This document shows positions 1 through 6,731 of a stretch of DNA of 14,631 nucleotides, in pieces; position 1 is the first letter of the stretch; each line of letters opens with the position of its first letter. Position numbers and translations under genes: made by a program. The stretch comes from Thermocaproicibacter sp036741535 (GTDB lineage Bacteria > Bacillota > Clostridia > Oscillospirales > Acutalibacteraceae). The notes under the pieces were generated by a model. That model made no database searches, was not told the origin of the DNA, and saw nothing but the letters and a program-made list of their open reading frames with translations. The stretch lies in assembly GCA_036741535.1 (NCBI GenBank), contig DAINSB010000043.1, positions 1 to 14,631 on the forward strand, written 5' to 3'.

Positions 1-376
1 ACTGGTTCAGGTTCATGAAGTCCATGTCGATGCTGTCCCACGGGATGTCGCGGTTGAACTGCGTGTTCACGTGCAGCAGGGGCTTCTGCAGCGCCTGCAG
101 CCCGCGGATCCACATCTTCGACGGGGAGAACGTGTGCATCCAGGTGACGACGCCCGCGCAGTCCGGGTCGTTGTTCGCGACCGCCATCGCCGCGTAGATC
201 TCGTCGGAATTGCGCACCACGGGGTGGAACACCATGGTGCAGGGGATGTTCGGGTCGGCGTTCAGGCCGTCCACCATGGCTTTCGCGTGCTCGTCGACGG
301 TTTTCAGCACGTCCTGGCCGTAGAGGTCCTGGCTGCCGACGACGAAGAGGAATCTATATTTTTTCAAGGAGCCCAT
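1..376 (-). CDS. araA: L-arabinose isomerase, N-terminal part (cut by window edge)
   Basis: L-arabinose isomerase converts L-arabinose to L-ribulose in the cytoplasm, the first step of bacterial arabinose use. About 125 residues are visible and the gene continues past the left edge. The translated start contains FLFVVGSQDLYG, then VDGLNADP, GVVTWMHTFSPSKMW, LQKPLLHVNTQFNRDIPWD and DMDFMNLNQ, which are hallmark N-terminal segments of AraA. The ATG at 376 is preceded by a GGAAGGAG ribosome binding site about 10 bases upstream. The gene lies 21 bases after permease 2 on the same strand, so it is probably the fifth gene of the sugar transport operon. The metal and substrate residues lie in the missing C-terminal part, so intactness cannot be judged. 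Confidence 0.95.
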   Translation of the reverse strand, partial: MGSLKKYRFLFVVGSQDLYGQDVLKTVDEHAKAMVDGLNADPNIPCTMVFHPVVRNSDEIYAAMAVANNDPDCAGVVTWMHTFSPSKMWIRGLQALQKPLLHVNTQFNRDIPWDSIDMDFMNLNQ

Positions 377-397
377 AGAGCTTCTTCTCCTTCCATT

Positions 398-1378
398 CTA
401 CTTGATGACCTGCAGGGATTTTCTGTCGCTGAAGACCGCCACGACGATCAGGAAGATGATCCCTTCGATGAGCTGCTGCATCTCCGTCGTAAGGCCGAGC
501 ATGTTGAGGCCGGTCGAAAGGACTTTATAGGTCAGAACGCCGACGACGAGATTGGAGAAGCGCACCAGCGCGCCGCCAGAAATCGGCAGGCCCCCGAGCG
601 CAAGGGCAATGAGGATCTCCGTTTCCAGCATGGAACCGCCCGTGGAGGTGACGGAGCCGACCTTGATGACGTTGATGAAGGCGGCCAGGCCCGTGATGGC
701 GCCGGCCAGGATGTAGATCAGCCATTTCGTCCGGTCCACCCGGATCCCGGCGAACCGGGCGGCCTGCTCGCCGGCTCCGATCGCCTTAAGGGTGTAGCCG
801 AGCCTTGTGAAATGGAAAAAGAAGAACACGAGCAGCAGAAGAACGACCGTCAGGCCCAATTTGACCGGGATGGTGTTGTAGCTGAAGATGTCGCCCACGG
901 CGTAGACCGGGTTGTCGGTCGTCAGGTAGGCGATGCAGCCGCGGAAAAGGAACATCGTGCAGATGGTGACGATGAAGGACAGGATCTTCCGTTTCACAAG
1001 GAAGAAGCCGTTGATGGCTCCGATCGCCGCGCCCGTGACCATGCCGCCGAGGATCGCCAGCGGAATGCTGTAGGCGGAAAGATAACAGATGACGATGGAC
1101 GCCATGCCGAGCATGGAGCCCTGGGAAAAATCCAGGCAGCCCATGGTCATGATCAGGAAGACCCCCGTCGCGGCGATCATCAGCATATAGGTCTGGCTCA
1201 GCAGCAGCTGGATGTTGGAAGGCTGGATGATCTTTCCGCCCGTAAGGAATGTAAACAGCAGGATGATGACGATCAGGCCGGCGACGGGAAGGATGTTGCG
1301 CGTGGCGGGGTTATCCATGAATTCCTGATATTTCCGGCGGGGCTTTTTCATCTCTGTAACGGTTTGCGACTTTGTCAT
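398..1378 (-). CDS. Sugar ABC transporter permease 2 (RbsC/AraH/YjfF type)
   Basis: This is an integral membrane permease of the BPD_transp_2 (ribose/xylose/arabinose) family, about 326 residues with eight or more hydrophobic segments. Recognisable features are the MGCLDFSQGSMLGMAS segment, the GAINGFFLVKRKILSFIVT segment and the GGLPISGGALVRF loop, all typical of sugar permeases of this family. It should form half of the membrane channel, paired with the other permease of the operon. The frame can be extended to a GTG at 1387. I prefer the ATG at 1378 because AAAGG lies 9 bases ahead of it, but both starts are possible. It begins shortly after the ATPase stop codon (1396) and is followed after 21 bases by araA, which points to L-arabinose or an arabinose-containing sugar as substrate. 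Confidence 0.9.
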   Translation of the reverse strand: MTKSQTVTEMKKPRRKYQEFMDNPATRNILPVAGLIVIILLFTFLTGGKIIQPSNIQLLLSQTYMLMIAATGVFLIMTMGCLDFSQGSMLGMASIVICYLSAYSIPLAILGGMVTGAAIGAINGFFLVKRKILSFIVTICTMFLFRGCIAYLTTDNPVYAVGDIFSYNTIPVKLGLTVVLLLLVFFFFHFTRLGYTLKAIGAGEQAARFAGIRVDRTKWLIYILAGAITGLAAFINVIKVGSVTSTGGSMLETEILIALALGGLPISGGALVRFSNLVVGVLTYKVLSTGLNMLGLTTEMQQLIEGIIFLIVVAVFSDRKSLQVIK

Positions 1379-1395
1379 ACGATACACCCTTTCCC

Positions 1396-2892
1396 TCAGA
1401 CCATTTTCGCAATGAAGTCTTCTTCGGTGAGCGAACGGTCCCGCTCGAATTCACCGCTGAGCACCCCGTCCTTCATCACGAGGACACGGTCGCACATCCC
1501 GAGAAGCTCGAGGATCTCTTCCGAAATCAGAATAATCGATTTTCCCTGTTTTTTCATATCGGTCATCAGCGCGTAAATATCCGCCTTGACCTTCACGTCG
1601 ATCCCGCGGGTGGGGCTGTCGAGCACAAGGATGTCAGACCCCTTGCCGAGCCAGCGCGCCAGGGCGACCTTTTGCTTGTTCCCGCCGGAAAGGTCCGAGA
1701 CGAACTGGTCGATGCCGCTCATTTTGACGCTGATCAGCTTCGCGTACTTTTCGGCGAACGCCGAGAGCCTTTTCTTCAGGAGCACGTGCCCGACGGCCAG
1801 CTCCTTCACCGAAGGAAGGCAGATGTTGTCCAGGATGGAATCGTTGACGACCAGGGATTCGTTGTCCCTGTCTTTTGAAACGTAGGCGATGCTGTGCCGG
1901 ATCGCCTTCGGGATGGAGTTGATCTCGGTCCCGTCCGCCAGGGTGACTTCGCCCGTGCGGTCGAACGACGCGCCGAACACGGCCTTGCCGACTTCGTGCA
2001 TGCCGCATTCGCTCAAGCCTCCGATGCCGAGGATCTCGCCCCGGTGGAGCTCGAAGCTGAGGCCCCGGATCTGCCCCGGAACGGAGACGTTTTTGGCGGA
2101 GAGCACGATTTCTTTTGAAACCGGCTCGCCGTAATCCGTGCGGTAATACCGGTCGCTCAGTTCGCGGCCGACCATCAGGCGCTTGAGCTGGCCCTCCGTC
2201 GCTTTGCTGCTTTCGACCGTGTCGATCAGCTGGCCGTCGCGCAGCACGGAGATGGAATCCGTCTGTTCGATCACTTCCGCCAGGTCGTGGGAAATGAAGA
2301 TCACGGTGTTGCCCAGCTCTTTGAGCCGCTTCATGTGTTTGTAAAGCTCGGCGCGGCCGGCCCGGCTGAGCGAGGTGGTCGTCTCGTCCACCACGAGAAC
2401 CTTCGGATCGAAATAGGTCGCCTTGACGATCTCGACGAGCTTGCGGTCCTCGAAGTCGTAATTGTCGATCATCGAAGTGGCCCTGATGCGGCCGAAGCCG
2501 AACTGGTCCAGCAGCTCCTGGGCCTTGCGGTTCATGGCCGCGGTGTTTTTGATGCCGTGCCGCACGAAGCGGTCCTCGTTCCCGAGAAAGATGTTGTCGG
2601 TCACCGTCAGGCCCGAGAGGGTGCCCATCTCCTGCACGATGATGGAGATGCCGTTCCGGTTTGCCTCCACCTGATTTCTGATAGCCAGCTCCCTGCCCTC
2701 CAGAATGAATTTGCCGCCGTCGATCGGGTAGATTCCGGTCAGCATGGAGACGTACGTCGACTTGCCGGAGCCGTTTTCTCCGATCAGCCCGTGGATCTCC
2801 CCTTTCTTAAAGGACAGGGAAACGTCGCTGACCGCATGGTTCGCGCCGAAATATTTATTGATGTTGTCCGATCTGAGCATTTCTTCACTCAT
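1396..2892 (-). CDS. Sugar ABC transporter ATP-binding protein, two fused ATPase domains (RbsA/AraG/YtfR type)
   Basis: This is a cytoplasmic ATPase with two fused nucleotide-binding domains that powers sugar import; 498 residues, the normal size. Domain 1 has Walker A GENGSGKST (about 38-46), Walker B VLVVDE (165-170) and a SHD switch histidine (about 202). Where LSxGQ is expected, it has the degenerate stretch DNYDFEDRK (143-151). Domain 2 has a clear signature LSGGN (401-405) but no usable Walker A (GGLSECGM, about 291-298). Its Walker B ends in Asp-Ser instead of Asp-Glu (425-426), and SEE stands at the switch-histidine position. Only one of the two composite ATP sites is therefore complete. 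The ATG at 2892 is chosen over the GTG at 2895 because a GAGGTGG site lies 7 bases ahead of it. That site overlaps the stop codon of permease 1, which suggests translational coupling. Confidence 0.94.
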   Translation of the reverse strand: MSEEMLRSDNINKYFGANHAVSDVSLSFKKGEIHGLIGENGSGKSTYVSMLTGIYPIDGGKFILEGRELAIRNQVEANRNGISIIVQEMGTLSGLTVTDNIFLGNEDRFVRHGIKNTAAMNRKAQELLDQFGFGRIRATSMIDNYDFEDRKLVEIVKATYFDPKVLVVDETTTSLSRAGRAELYKHMKRLKELGNTVIFISHDLAEVIEQTDSISVLRDGQLIDTVESSKATEGQLKRLMVGRELSDRYYRTDYGEPVSKEIVLSAKNVSVPGQIRGLSFELHRGEILGIGGLSECGMHEVGKAVFGASFDRTGEVTLADGTEINSIPKAIRHSIAYVSKDRDNESLVVNDSILDNICLPSVKELAVGHVLLKKRLSAFAEKYAKLISVKMSGIDQFVSDLSGGNKQKVALARWLGKGSDILVLDSPTRGIDVKVKADIYALMTDMKKQGKSIILISEEILELLGMCDRVLVMKDGVLSGEFERDRSLTEEDFIAKMV

Positions 2893-2904
2893 CACTTTGC
2901 CACC

Positions 2905-3873
2905 TCACTTGACAACCGCGCCTTTGACGGGTTTCGTCGTAAGCGCAACGATTAAGAGCAGTACGAGCCCGGTTACCACGTTCTGGATGGTCGTCGGGGC
3001 GCCGAGCGCGACAAAGCCGTTGAACAGAAGAGCGATGATGAACTCGCCGATCACAATGGCGAGAATCGGCGTTCCGTACCGTCTGAAAGCGAGGCCGACG
3101 AAGGTGCCCATCAGGGGCGTGAAGTTCCGGCTCATGGACGACAGGCTCGAGGCCGCCGTCATGGAGGTGCCGTAGCTGATGGTCAGGATGGCCATGATGC
3201 CGGTGAAAAATCCGCACAGAACAAAGGCCACGACCTTGTACCGGTCGACGTTGACGCCCATGTTTTTCGCGACGTATTCGTTGCTGCCGATCGCGTATGT
3301 ATAGGTCCCGACTTTGGTGTATCGCACGAGCAAAGCGGTCAAAAGGAACGCGCACAGCGCAAGGATCAGGTTCGCCGGGTAGGAGCCGAAGGCCCGGTAC
3401 GAGGTGCTGAGGACCCTCTCTTCCCCCTGAGCGGCGAATACGCTCAGACTCTCATAGATCAGCGCGAGCCCGACCGTCACGATCATGGAGGGGATGTGCA
3501 GCTTGATGTAGACGATGCCGTTGAGCAGGCCGATCAGCGTGCCGCAGAGGATCGGTACGAGCACCACGCCCCAGTACCCCATGCTCTGGGCGAAGTAGCA
3601 CGCCAGAACGGACCCCAGCACGACGTTCGCGCCGATGCTGAAATCCCACAGGCCCATCACCACGATGAAATAGAAGCCGCAGCCGCCGACGGCGTAGATC
3701 AGGCTGGTCTGCAGGTAAGAGACCAGTTTGTCCGGCGAGCCGAAGTTGGAGGGGGTGAGAATCTTGAAAACCGCCCAGAAAATCAAAACCAGCAGCAGAA
3801 GAAGAAAGACACCCGTGTACCGCCCGAGAAAGCGGTCCGTTTTCAATCTGGATCTTGCGTCTTTAGAATCCAT
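2905..3873 (-). CDS. Sugar ABC transporter permease 1 (RbsC/AraH/YtfT type)
   Basis: This is a second BPD_transp_2-family membrane permease, about 322 residues, clearly different in sequence from permease 2. Family features include YFIVVMGLWDFSIGANVVLGS, the GLLNGIVYIKLHIPSMIVTVGLA segment and the late FNGFVALGAPTTIQNVVTGL segment. Two unlike permeases with one double ATPase suggest a heterodimeric channel, as in the E. coli YtfQRT-YjfF furanose importer. The frame extends to a GTG at 3885. The ATG at 3873 is preferred because GGTGATC, which can pair with the 16S 3' end, lies directly ahead. It follows the binding-protein gene after 96 bases that contain a strong hairpin, and it ends 12 bases before the ATPase start. 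Confidence 0.92.
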   Translation of the reverse strand: MDSKDARSRLKTDRFLGRYTGVFLLLLLVLIFWAVFKILTPSNFGSPDKLVSYLQTSLIYAVGGCGFYFIVVMGLWDFSIGANVVLGSVLACYFAQSMGYWGVVLVPILCGTLIGLLNGIVYIKLHIPSMIVTVGLALIYESLSVFAAQGEERVLSTSYRAFGSYPANLILALCAFLLTALLVRYTKVGTYTYAIGSNEYVAKNMGVNVDRYKVVAFVLCGFFTGIMAILTISYGTSMTAASSLSSMSRNFTPLMGTFVGLAFRRYGTPILAIVIGEFIIALLFNGFVALGAPTTIQNVVTGLVLLLIVALTTKPVKGAVVK

Positions 3874-3897
3874 TTGATCACCCACTTATCTGAAATA

Positions 3898-3925
3898 GGA
3901 CCGGCGGCGAGTCCGCCGCCGGTCC
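3898..3925 (-). promoter_or_regulatory. Intercistronic 12-bp hairpin between binding-protein and permease genes
   Basis: The arms GGACCGGCGGCG (3898-3909) and CGCCGCCGGTCC (3914-3925) are perfect reverse complements around a 4-base loop. On the transcribed (minus) strand the following bases are TATTTCAG, not a U run, so this is not a normal terminator. Hairpins at this point of binding-protein operons are known to protect the upstream message from 3' decay or to cause partial termination. Either would give more binding protein than permease. The structure is seen directly; the role is inferred. Confidence 0.7.
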
Positions 3926-3969
3926 GGTAAGACGCTCAAACTGTCGGGAATACGAAGCTATTTTTTGTT

Positions 3970-5190
3970 TCAGCCGCCGTGGCGGGTCTGCACGTCCTTG
4001 AGGCTGAGGGACGCGGCCCGCTTGCTCAGCTGGTCGAACGTGTCGTTCCCCATGGCCTTGATCTCCGCGTCGGTGTAAGGCGGGCTGTCGAGGAAATACT
4101 TCTTATAGGTGGCGTAGTCCGCGCTGGAGGAAACGTACAGATAGGGGAATTTGATCTCGCGGAAGCTGTCCGGCGAAGACGGATCCGTCGAGGTCTGGTA
4201 TTTGCCCTTGACGGTGTTGTAGACCATCATCAGCGCATACAGGGGGTCGCAGAAATGGCCGCCGGATTCGGCCGTCATGCCGCCGCTCGCGAGCTGCGCG
4301 TCGAGGTCGTGCAGGAAGTCGGTGGAAACGACGGCGATCTTCCCGGTCTTGCCCGCGTTCTTGATCGCGCCGACGGAACCGACCAGCGGATCACCGCCGC
4401 CGCCCGCGACGATCAGGGCGTCCATCTTGGGATAGGAATTCATGAAGGAGGTCGCGACCTTCGCGCCCTCTTCGGAGGAGGTGTTGGCGTAAACGGGATC
4501 CGTCAGGGTGACTTTGTCGCCCGGGTGCTTCTGGTTCCATTCGCTGACGGCCTGCTTATAGCCCGCCCAACGCTGCAGGAACGTCGCGTCGCCCGGCGTC
4601 CAGCCTTCCAGGCAGATGAAGCGTTTGCCCTTGTTGATGAGGATGTTGGCGAGCGTGTAGCCGTTGACGACCTCATCCTCGTGCACGGCGCCCACGAAAT
4701 ACTTCGATTTCTGCGCCTGCGCGTAAATCTGGGGGCTTCTGTCCTTGCTGATGATGCGGAAGAACTGCGCGAGGTAAACGCCGTTCTGGTCGCAGGTATT
4801 GATGGCGGAAGCCATCTCGGAATCCGCCGAGTTGCAGATGACGATCCCCTTGCATCCGGCCGCCGCCAAGGTTTCCACACTGGCCGTCACCTTTTCAGAG
4901 ACGTGGCCCTGGTCGACATACTGCAGCTGAACGTCCCCCAGCGCCTTCGCCGCCTGGTCGAGGACCGTCTTGCACTGGCTGCCGAGAACGTCCGTGGAGC
5001 TCCAGATCGACACGCCGATCTTGATGGGCCCCGAGCCTCCGGTGCTGGCAGCGGCCTGACCGGTCGACCCCGCCGCCGACGCCGGCGCCCCCGACGCCGC
5101 AGACGTTCCGGTGCTTGAGCCGGCGTTGCTGCAGGCACCCAGGGAAAGGACCATCGCTGAAGCCAAAAAGGCAGCTACGAATCTTTTCAT
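3970..5190 (-). CDS. Sugar-binding lipoprotein of ABC transporter (Peripla_BP_4 type)
   Basis: This is the extracellular sugar-binding protein of the importer, 406 residues. It starts with a lipoprotein signal: MKR, a hydrophobic core and the lipobox LGAC with the acylated Cys at residue 20. A Ser/Ala/Gly-rich linker (about 21-53) follows. The mature fold opens with IKIGVSIWSSTDVLGSQC and contains GCKGIVICNSADSE and MDALIVAGGGGDPL, as expected for the periplasmic-binding fold of ribose/arabinose/galactofuranose type proteins. The frame is open to 5271, but a start there would put 27 residues ahead of the signal peptide and lie upstream of the likely promoter. The ATG at 5190 with AAGGA 9 bases upstream is the natural start. 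It is the first gene of the operon. The exact sugar cannot be read from the sequence; adjacent araA and araR suggest an arabinose-type pentose. Confidence 0.93.
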   Translation of the reverse strand: MKRFVAAFLASAMVLSLGACSNAGSSTGTSAASGAPASAAGSTGQAAASTGGSGPIKIGVSIWSSTDVLGSQCKTVLDQAAKALGDVQLQYVDQGHVSEKVTASVETLAAAGCKGIVICNSADSEMASAINTCDQNGVYLAQFFRIISKDRSPQIYAQAQKSKYFVGAVHEDEVVNGYTLANILINKGKRFICLEGWTPGDATFLQRWAGYKQAVSEWNQKHPGDKVTLTDPVYANTSSEEGAKVATSFMNSYPKMDALIVAGGGGDPLVGSVGAIKNAGKTGKIAVVSTDFLHDLDAQLASGGMTAESGGHFCDPLYALMMVYNTVKGKYQTSTDPSSPDSFREIKFPYLYVSSSADYATYKKYFLDSPPYTDAEIKAMGNDTFDQLSKRAASLSLKDVQTRHGG

Positions 5191-5239
5191 AGTTTTATCC
5201 TTCCTTTTCATAAAATTTTGGCTAAACTCCTCTTTCCCT

Positions 5240-5268
5240 ACTCTAACAGGAATCCTATCTAAAATCAA
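5240..5268 (-). promoter_or_regulatory. Candidate promoter of the sugar transport operon
   Basis: On the minus strand there is a -35-like TTGATT (5263-5268), a 17-base spacer, and a -10-like TAGAGT (5240-5245). Each box matches four of six consensus bases, and the spacing is ideal. Transcription would start near 5233, leaving a leader of about 40 bases before the binding-protein start at 5190. This position also rules out the longer reading frame start at 5271. Confidence 0.5.
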
Positions 5269-5279
5269 CAATATTTTTC

Positions 5280-5295
5280 AAAAATATAGACAAAT
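5280..5295. promoter_or_regulatory. Candidate AraR operator half-site upstream of the transport promoter
   Basis: The right part TAGACAAAT (5287-5295) is identical to the right half of the near-palindromic site at 5631-5646 in front of araR. The left part (5280-5286) is degenerate. It lies 12 bases upstream of the proposed -35 box of the transport operon, a reasonable place for repressor contact. It also resembles the ATTTGTAC half-site known for Bacillus AraR. Assignment is by similarity only. Confidence 0.45.
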
Positions 5296-5397
5296 ATCAT
5301 ACATATGTGGCCTTTCCAGCGGGACAAAACCCAGTTGCCAGCCCAGTTCCAATCCTTTTCCCGCTTCGGAAAATTTTTCGGGATCTCAAAAAAAGTA

Positions 5398-5413
5398 AAC
5401 AAATTTATTTGTT
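5398..5413. promoter_or_regulatory. Inverted repeat AACAAAT-TT-ATTTGTT
   Basis: This is a perfect 7-base inverted repeat around two central bases. It contains the ACAAAT hexamer of AraR-like sites, but with the arms in the opposite order to the site at 5631-5646, so it may be two overlapping half-sites or a chance A+T-rich dyad. Confidence 0.3.
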
Positions 5414-5446
5414 CGGAGTTTTCCAATTCTGGAAACAAGAGACGTC

Positions 5447-5470
5447 TATTTGTGGATAAAATAACAAATA
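5447..5470. promoter_or_regulatory. Inverted pair TATTTGT-N10-ACAAATA
   Basis: Seven-base arms TATTTGT (5447-5453) and ACAAATA (5464-5470) are exact reverse complements separated by ten bases. The arm sequence and order match the AraR-type operator at 5631-5646, but the gap is 6 bases longer. It could be an accessory or loop-forming half-site pair. Only the repeat itself is seen directly. Confidence 0.35.
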
Positions 5471-5498
5471 AGAGGAACTGCAAAAATTTTTTAGGCAA

Positions 5499-5531
5499 CT
5501 TTTGAAAAAATTCGAGGGTCAATTTCAAAAG
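5499..5531. repeat. 9-bp inverted repeat CTTTTGAAA / TTTCAAAAG
   Basis: Arms at 5499-5507 and 5523-5531 are perfect reverse complements with a 15-base spacer. In an araR leader transcript this could form a weak A-U hairpin; as DNA it could bind a dimeric protein. No family was recognised. Confidence 0.35.
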
Positions 5532-5630
5532 CAGACTTTTCAGCCAATCGTTTTTATGGTAAGATAAAATCTATCCAAAAAAAGAAAGCATACAAATATT
5601 CAATGGATCAAGAGCGGATTTTCGACGAAA

Positions 5631-5646
5631 ATTTGACTAGACAAAT
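5631..5646. promoter_or_regulatory. Candidate AraR operator ahead of araR
   Basis: ATTTGACTAGACAAAT is a 16-bp palindrome broken by only one base pair. It ends 17 bases before the araR ATG and overlaps the region where the initiation complex would form. Its half-sites resemble the ATTTGTAC half-sites of Bacillus subtilis AraR. Autorepression of araR is the natural reading. The palindrome is seen directly; the binding protein is inferred from context. Confidence 0.6.
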
Positions 5647-5663
5647 GATTGGAAGTATACCGA

Positions 5664-6731
5664 ATGCCATCAAAATACGTACAAATCGCCGCTTCCCTGC
5701 GCACGAAGATCCAAGAGGGCTTTTATCAGAACACCATGCGCCTCCCGACCGAGATGGAACTGTCGCAGGCCTTCGGGGTCAACCGCCAGACCGTCAGGCG
5801 CGCGCTTTCCCTTCTTTCGAGCGAAGGGCTGATCGAGCGCCGGCAGGGGAGCGGGTCCTATGTCCGCGATTCCGCGCCGGCTCACGGCAACAGCATCGCC
5901 ATTCTCACCACCTATATCAACGACTACATCTTCCCTTCCATCCTGCAGGACGCCGAGGCCATCTTCGCCCGTAGCGGCTATTCGACCATGGTGTTCTGCA
6001 CGCACAATCAGGTCGATGTGGAGCGGAAGGCCCTCAAAGAGATCCAGGAGAGCCCCATCTGCGGGCTTTTGGTGGAAGGGACCCGGTCCGCCCTGCCGAA
6101 CCCGAATCTCGACCTCTACGGGCAGCTGCGCGAATCCGGGATACCGGTCGTGTTTTTCCACGGCTCCTATGCCGCGCTGCCGGGGGCGATCTGCATTTCA
6201 GACGACGATTCGCAGGGCGGTTACCTTCTGACGCAGCTTCTCTTGAAAAAGGGCCACCGCAACATAGCGGGCATTTTCAAAAGCGACGACATCCAAGGCC
6301 ACAACCGCTACTTCGGCTTTCTGAAGGCTTTCCGGGACGCCGGCCTCCCCCTGCCGGATTCCCATGTCCTGTGGTATACCACGGAGGAAAAAAATCAGCT
6401 TCTGAAGCACCGCGACACGGCGCTGCTGCAGGACTTCATCCATAACAGGATGAACGGCGTCACGGCCGTGGTCTGCTATAACGACGAAATCGCCTTTTCT
6501 GTCATCGGCCTTCTGCTTTCCTCGGGGATCCGGGTCCCCAAAGATGTCGCCGTGGTCAGCTTCGACAACACCTCTTACAGCGAGTTCTGCAGCGTCAAGA
6601 TCACGTCTCTCGCCCACGGCTCGAAGCATACCGGCCGCATCGCCGCGGAGCATCTCGTGGACATGCTCCAGGGAAAAGAGGTCCAGTCGGAGATCATCCC
6701 GTGGATCCTGGTGGAAAAGGAAAGCAGCTAA
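5664..6731 (+). CDS. araR: Arabinose operon repressor AraR (GntR/LacI chimera)
   Basis: This is an arabinose-responsive transcriptional repressor, 355 residues. Residues 1-68 form a GntR-type winged helix (MPSKYVQIA, RLPTEMELSQAFGVNRQTVRRAL, GLIERRQGSGSYV). The rest is a LacI/PurR-like ligand-binding domain with LTTYINDYIFPSI, GLLVEGTRSAL, GIFKSDDIQG, VVCYNDEIAFSVI and VVSFDNTSYSE, closely matching the B. subtilis AraR segments I remember. A TTG in frame at 5649 is possible. The ATG at 5664 is preferred because it gives the AraR-like N-terminus and has GGAAG 8 bases upstream. The gene is transcribed away from the transport operon it presumably represses. A TACGTACAAAT sequence overlaps codons 5-8 (5676-5686) and resembles an AraR box. 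ku follows after 72 bases on the same strand. Confidence 0.94.
   Translation: MPSKYVQIAASLRTKIQEGFYQNTMRLPTEMELSQAFGVNRQTVRRALSLLSSEGLIERRQGSGSYVRDSAPAHGNSIAILTTYINDYIFPSILQDAEAIFARSGYSTMVFCTHNQVDVERKALKEIQESPICGLLVEGTRSALPNPNLDLYGQLRESGIPVVFFHGSYAALPGAICISDDDSQGGYLLTQLLLKKGHRNIAGIFKSDDIQGHNRYFGFLKAFRDAGLPLPDSHVLWYTTEEKNQLLKHRDTALLQDFIHNRMNGVTAVVCYNDEIAFSVIGLLLSSGIRVPKDVAVVSFDNTSYSEFCSVKITSLAHGSKHTGRIAAEHLVDMLQGKEVQSEIIPWILVEKESS

Larger units (their letters stand above)
5191..5663. other. Divergent intergenic control region, A+T-rich
   Basis: This 473-bp stretch separates the binding-protein gene (leftward) from araR (rightward) and is visibly richer in A+T than the genes around it. No credible coding sequence was found. 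It contains a candidate leftward promoter (5240-5268), two sites sharing TAGACAAAT, an inverted repeat of AACAAAT/ATTTGTT (5398-5413), a TATTTGT...ACAAATA pair (5447-5470) and a 9-bp inverted repeat (5499-5531). I could not identify a convincing rightward promoter for araR; TAAGAT at 5560-5565 is a possible -10 without a good -35. Confidence 0.75.

Noticed and set aside
71..1576. 501-residue plus-strand open frame across araA, permease 2 and the ATPase end
   Set aside because: It is antisense to three clear genes, has a highly charged composition typical of complementary frames in G+C-rich DNA, and shows no known motif.
3979..5118. 379-residue plus-strand frame opposite the binding-protein gene
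   Set aside because: It mirrors the binding-protein coding sequence and ends in an Arg run created by the Ala/Gly/Ser linker of the true gene.
5191..5271. 27-residue N-terminal extension of the sugar-binding protein
   Set aside because: It would bury the lipoprotein signal peptide inside the protein and overlaps the likely promoter.
5191..5663. Catabolite-repression (cre) site search in the divergent region
   Set aside because: No stretch close to the TGWAANCGNTNWCA pattern was found by eye.
6372..6383. Palindrome GTGGTATACCAC inside araR
   Set aside because: It lies deep in the coding sequence, is fully explained by the codons, and has no sibling copy in the control region.
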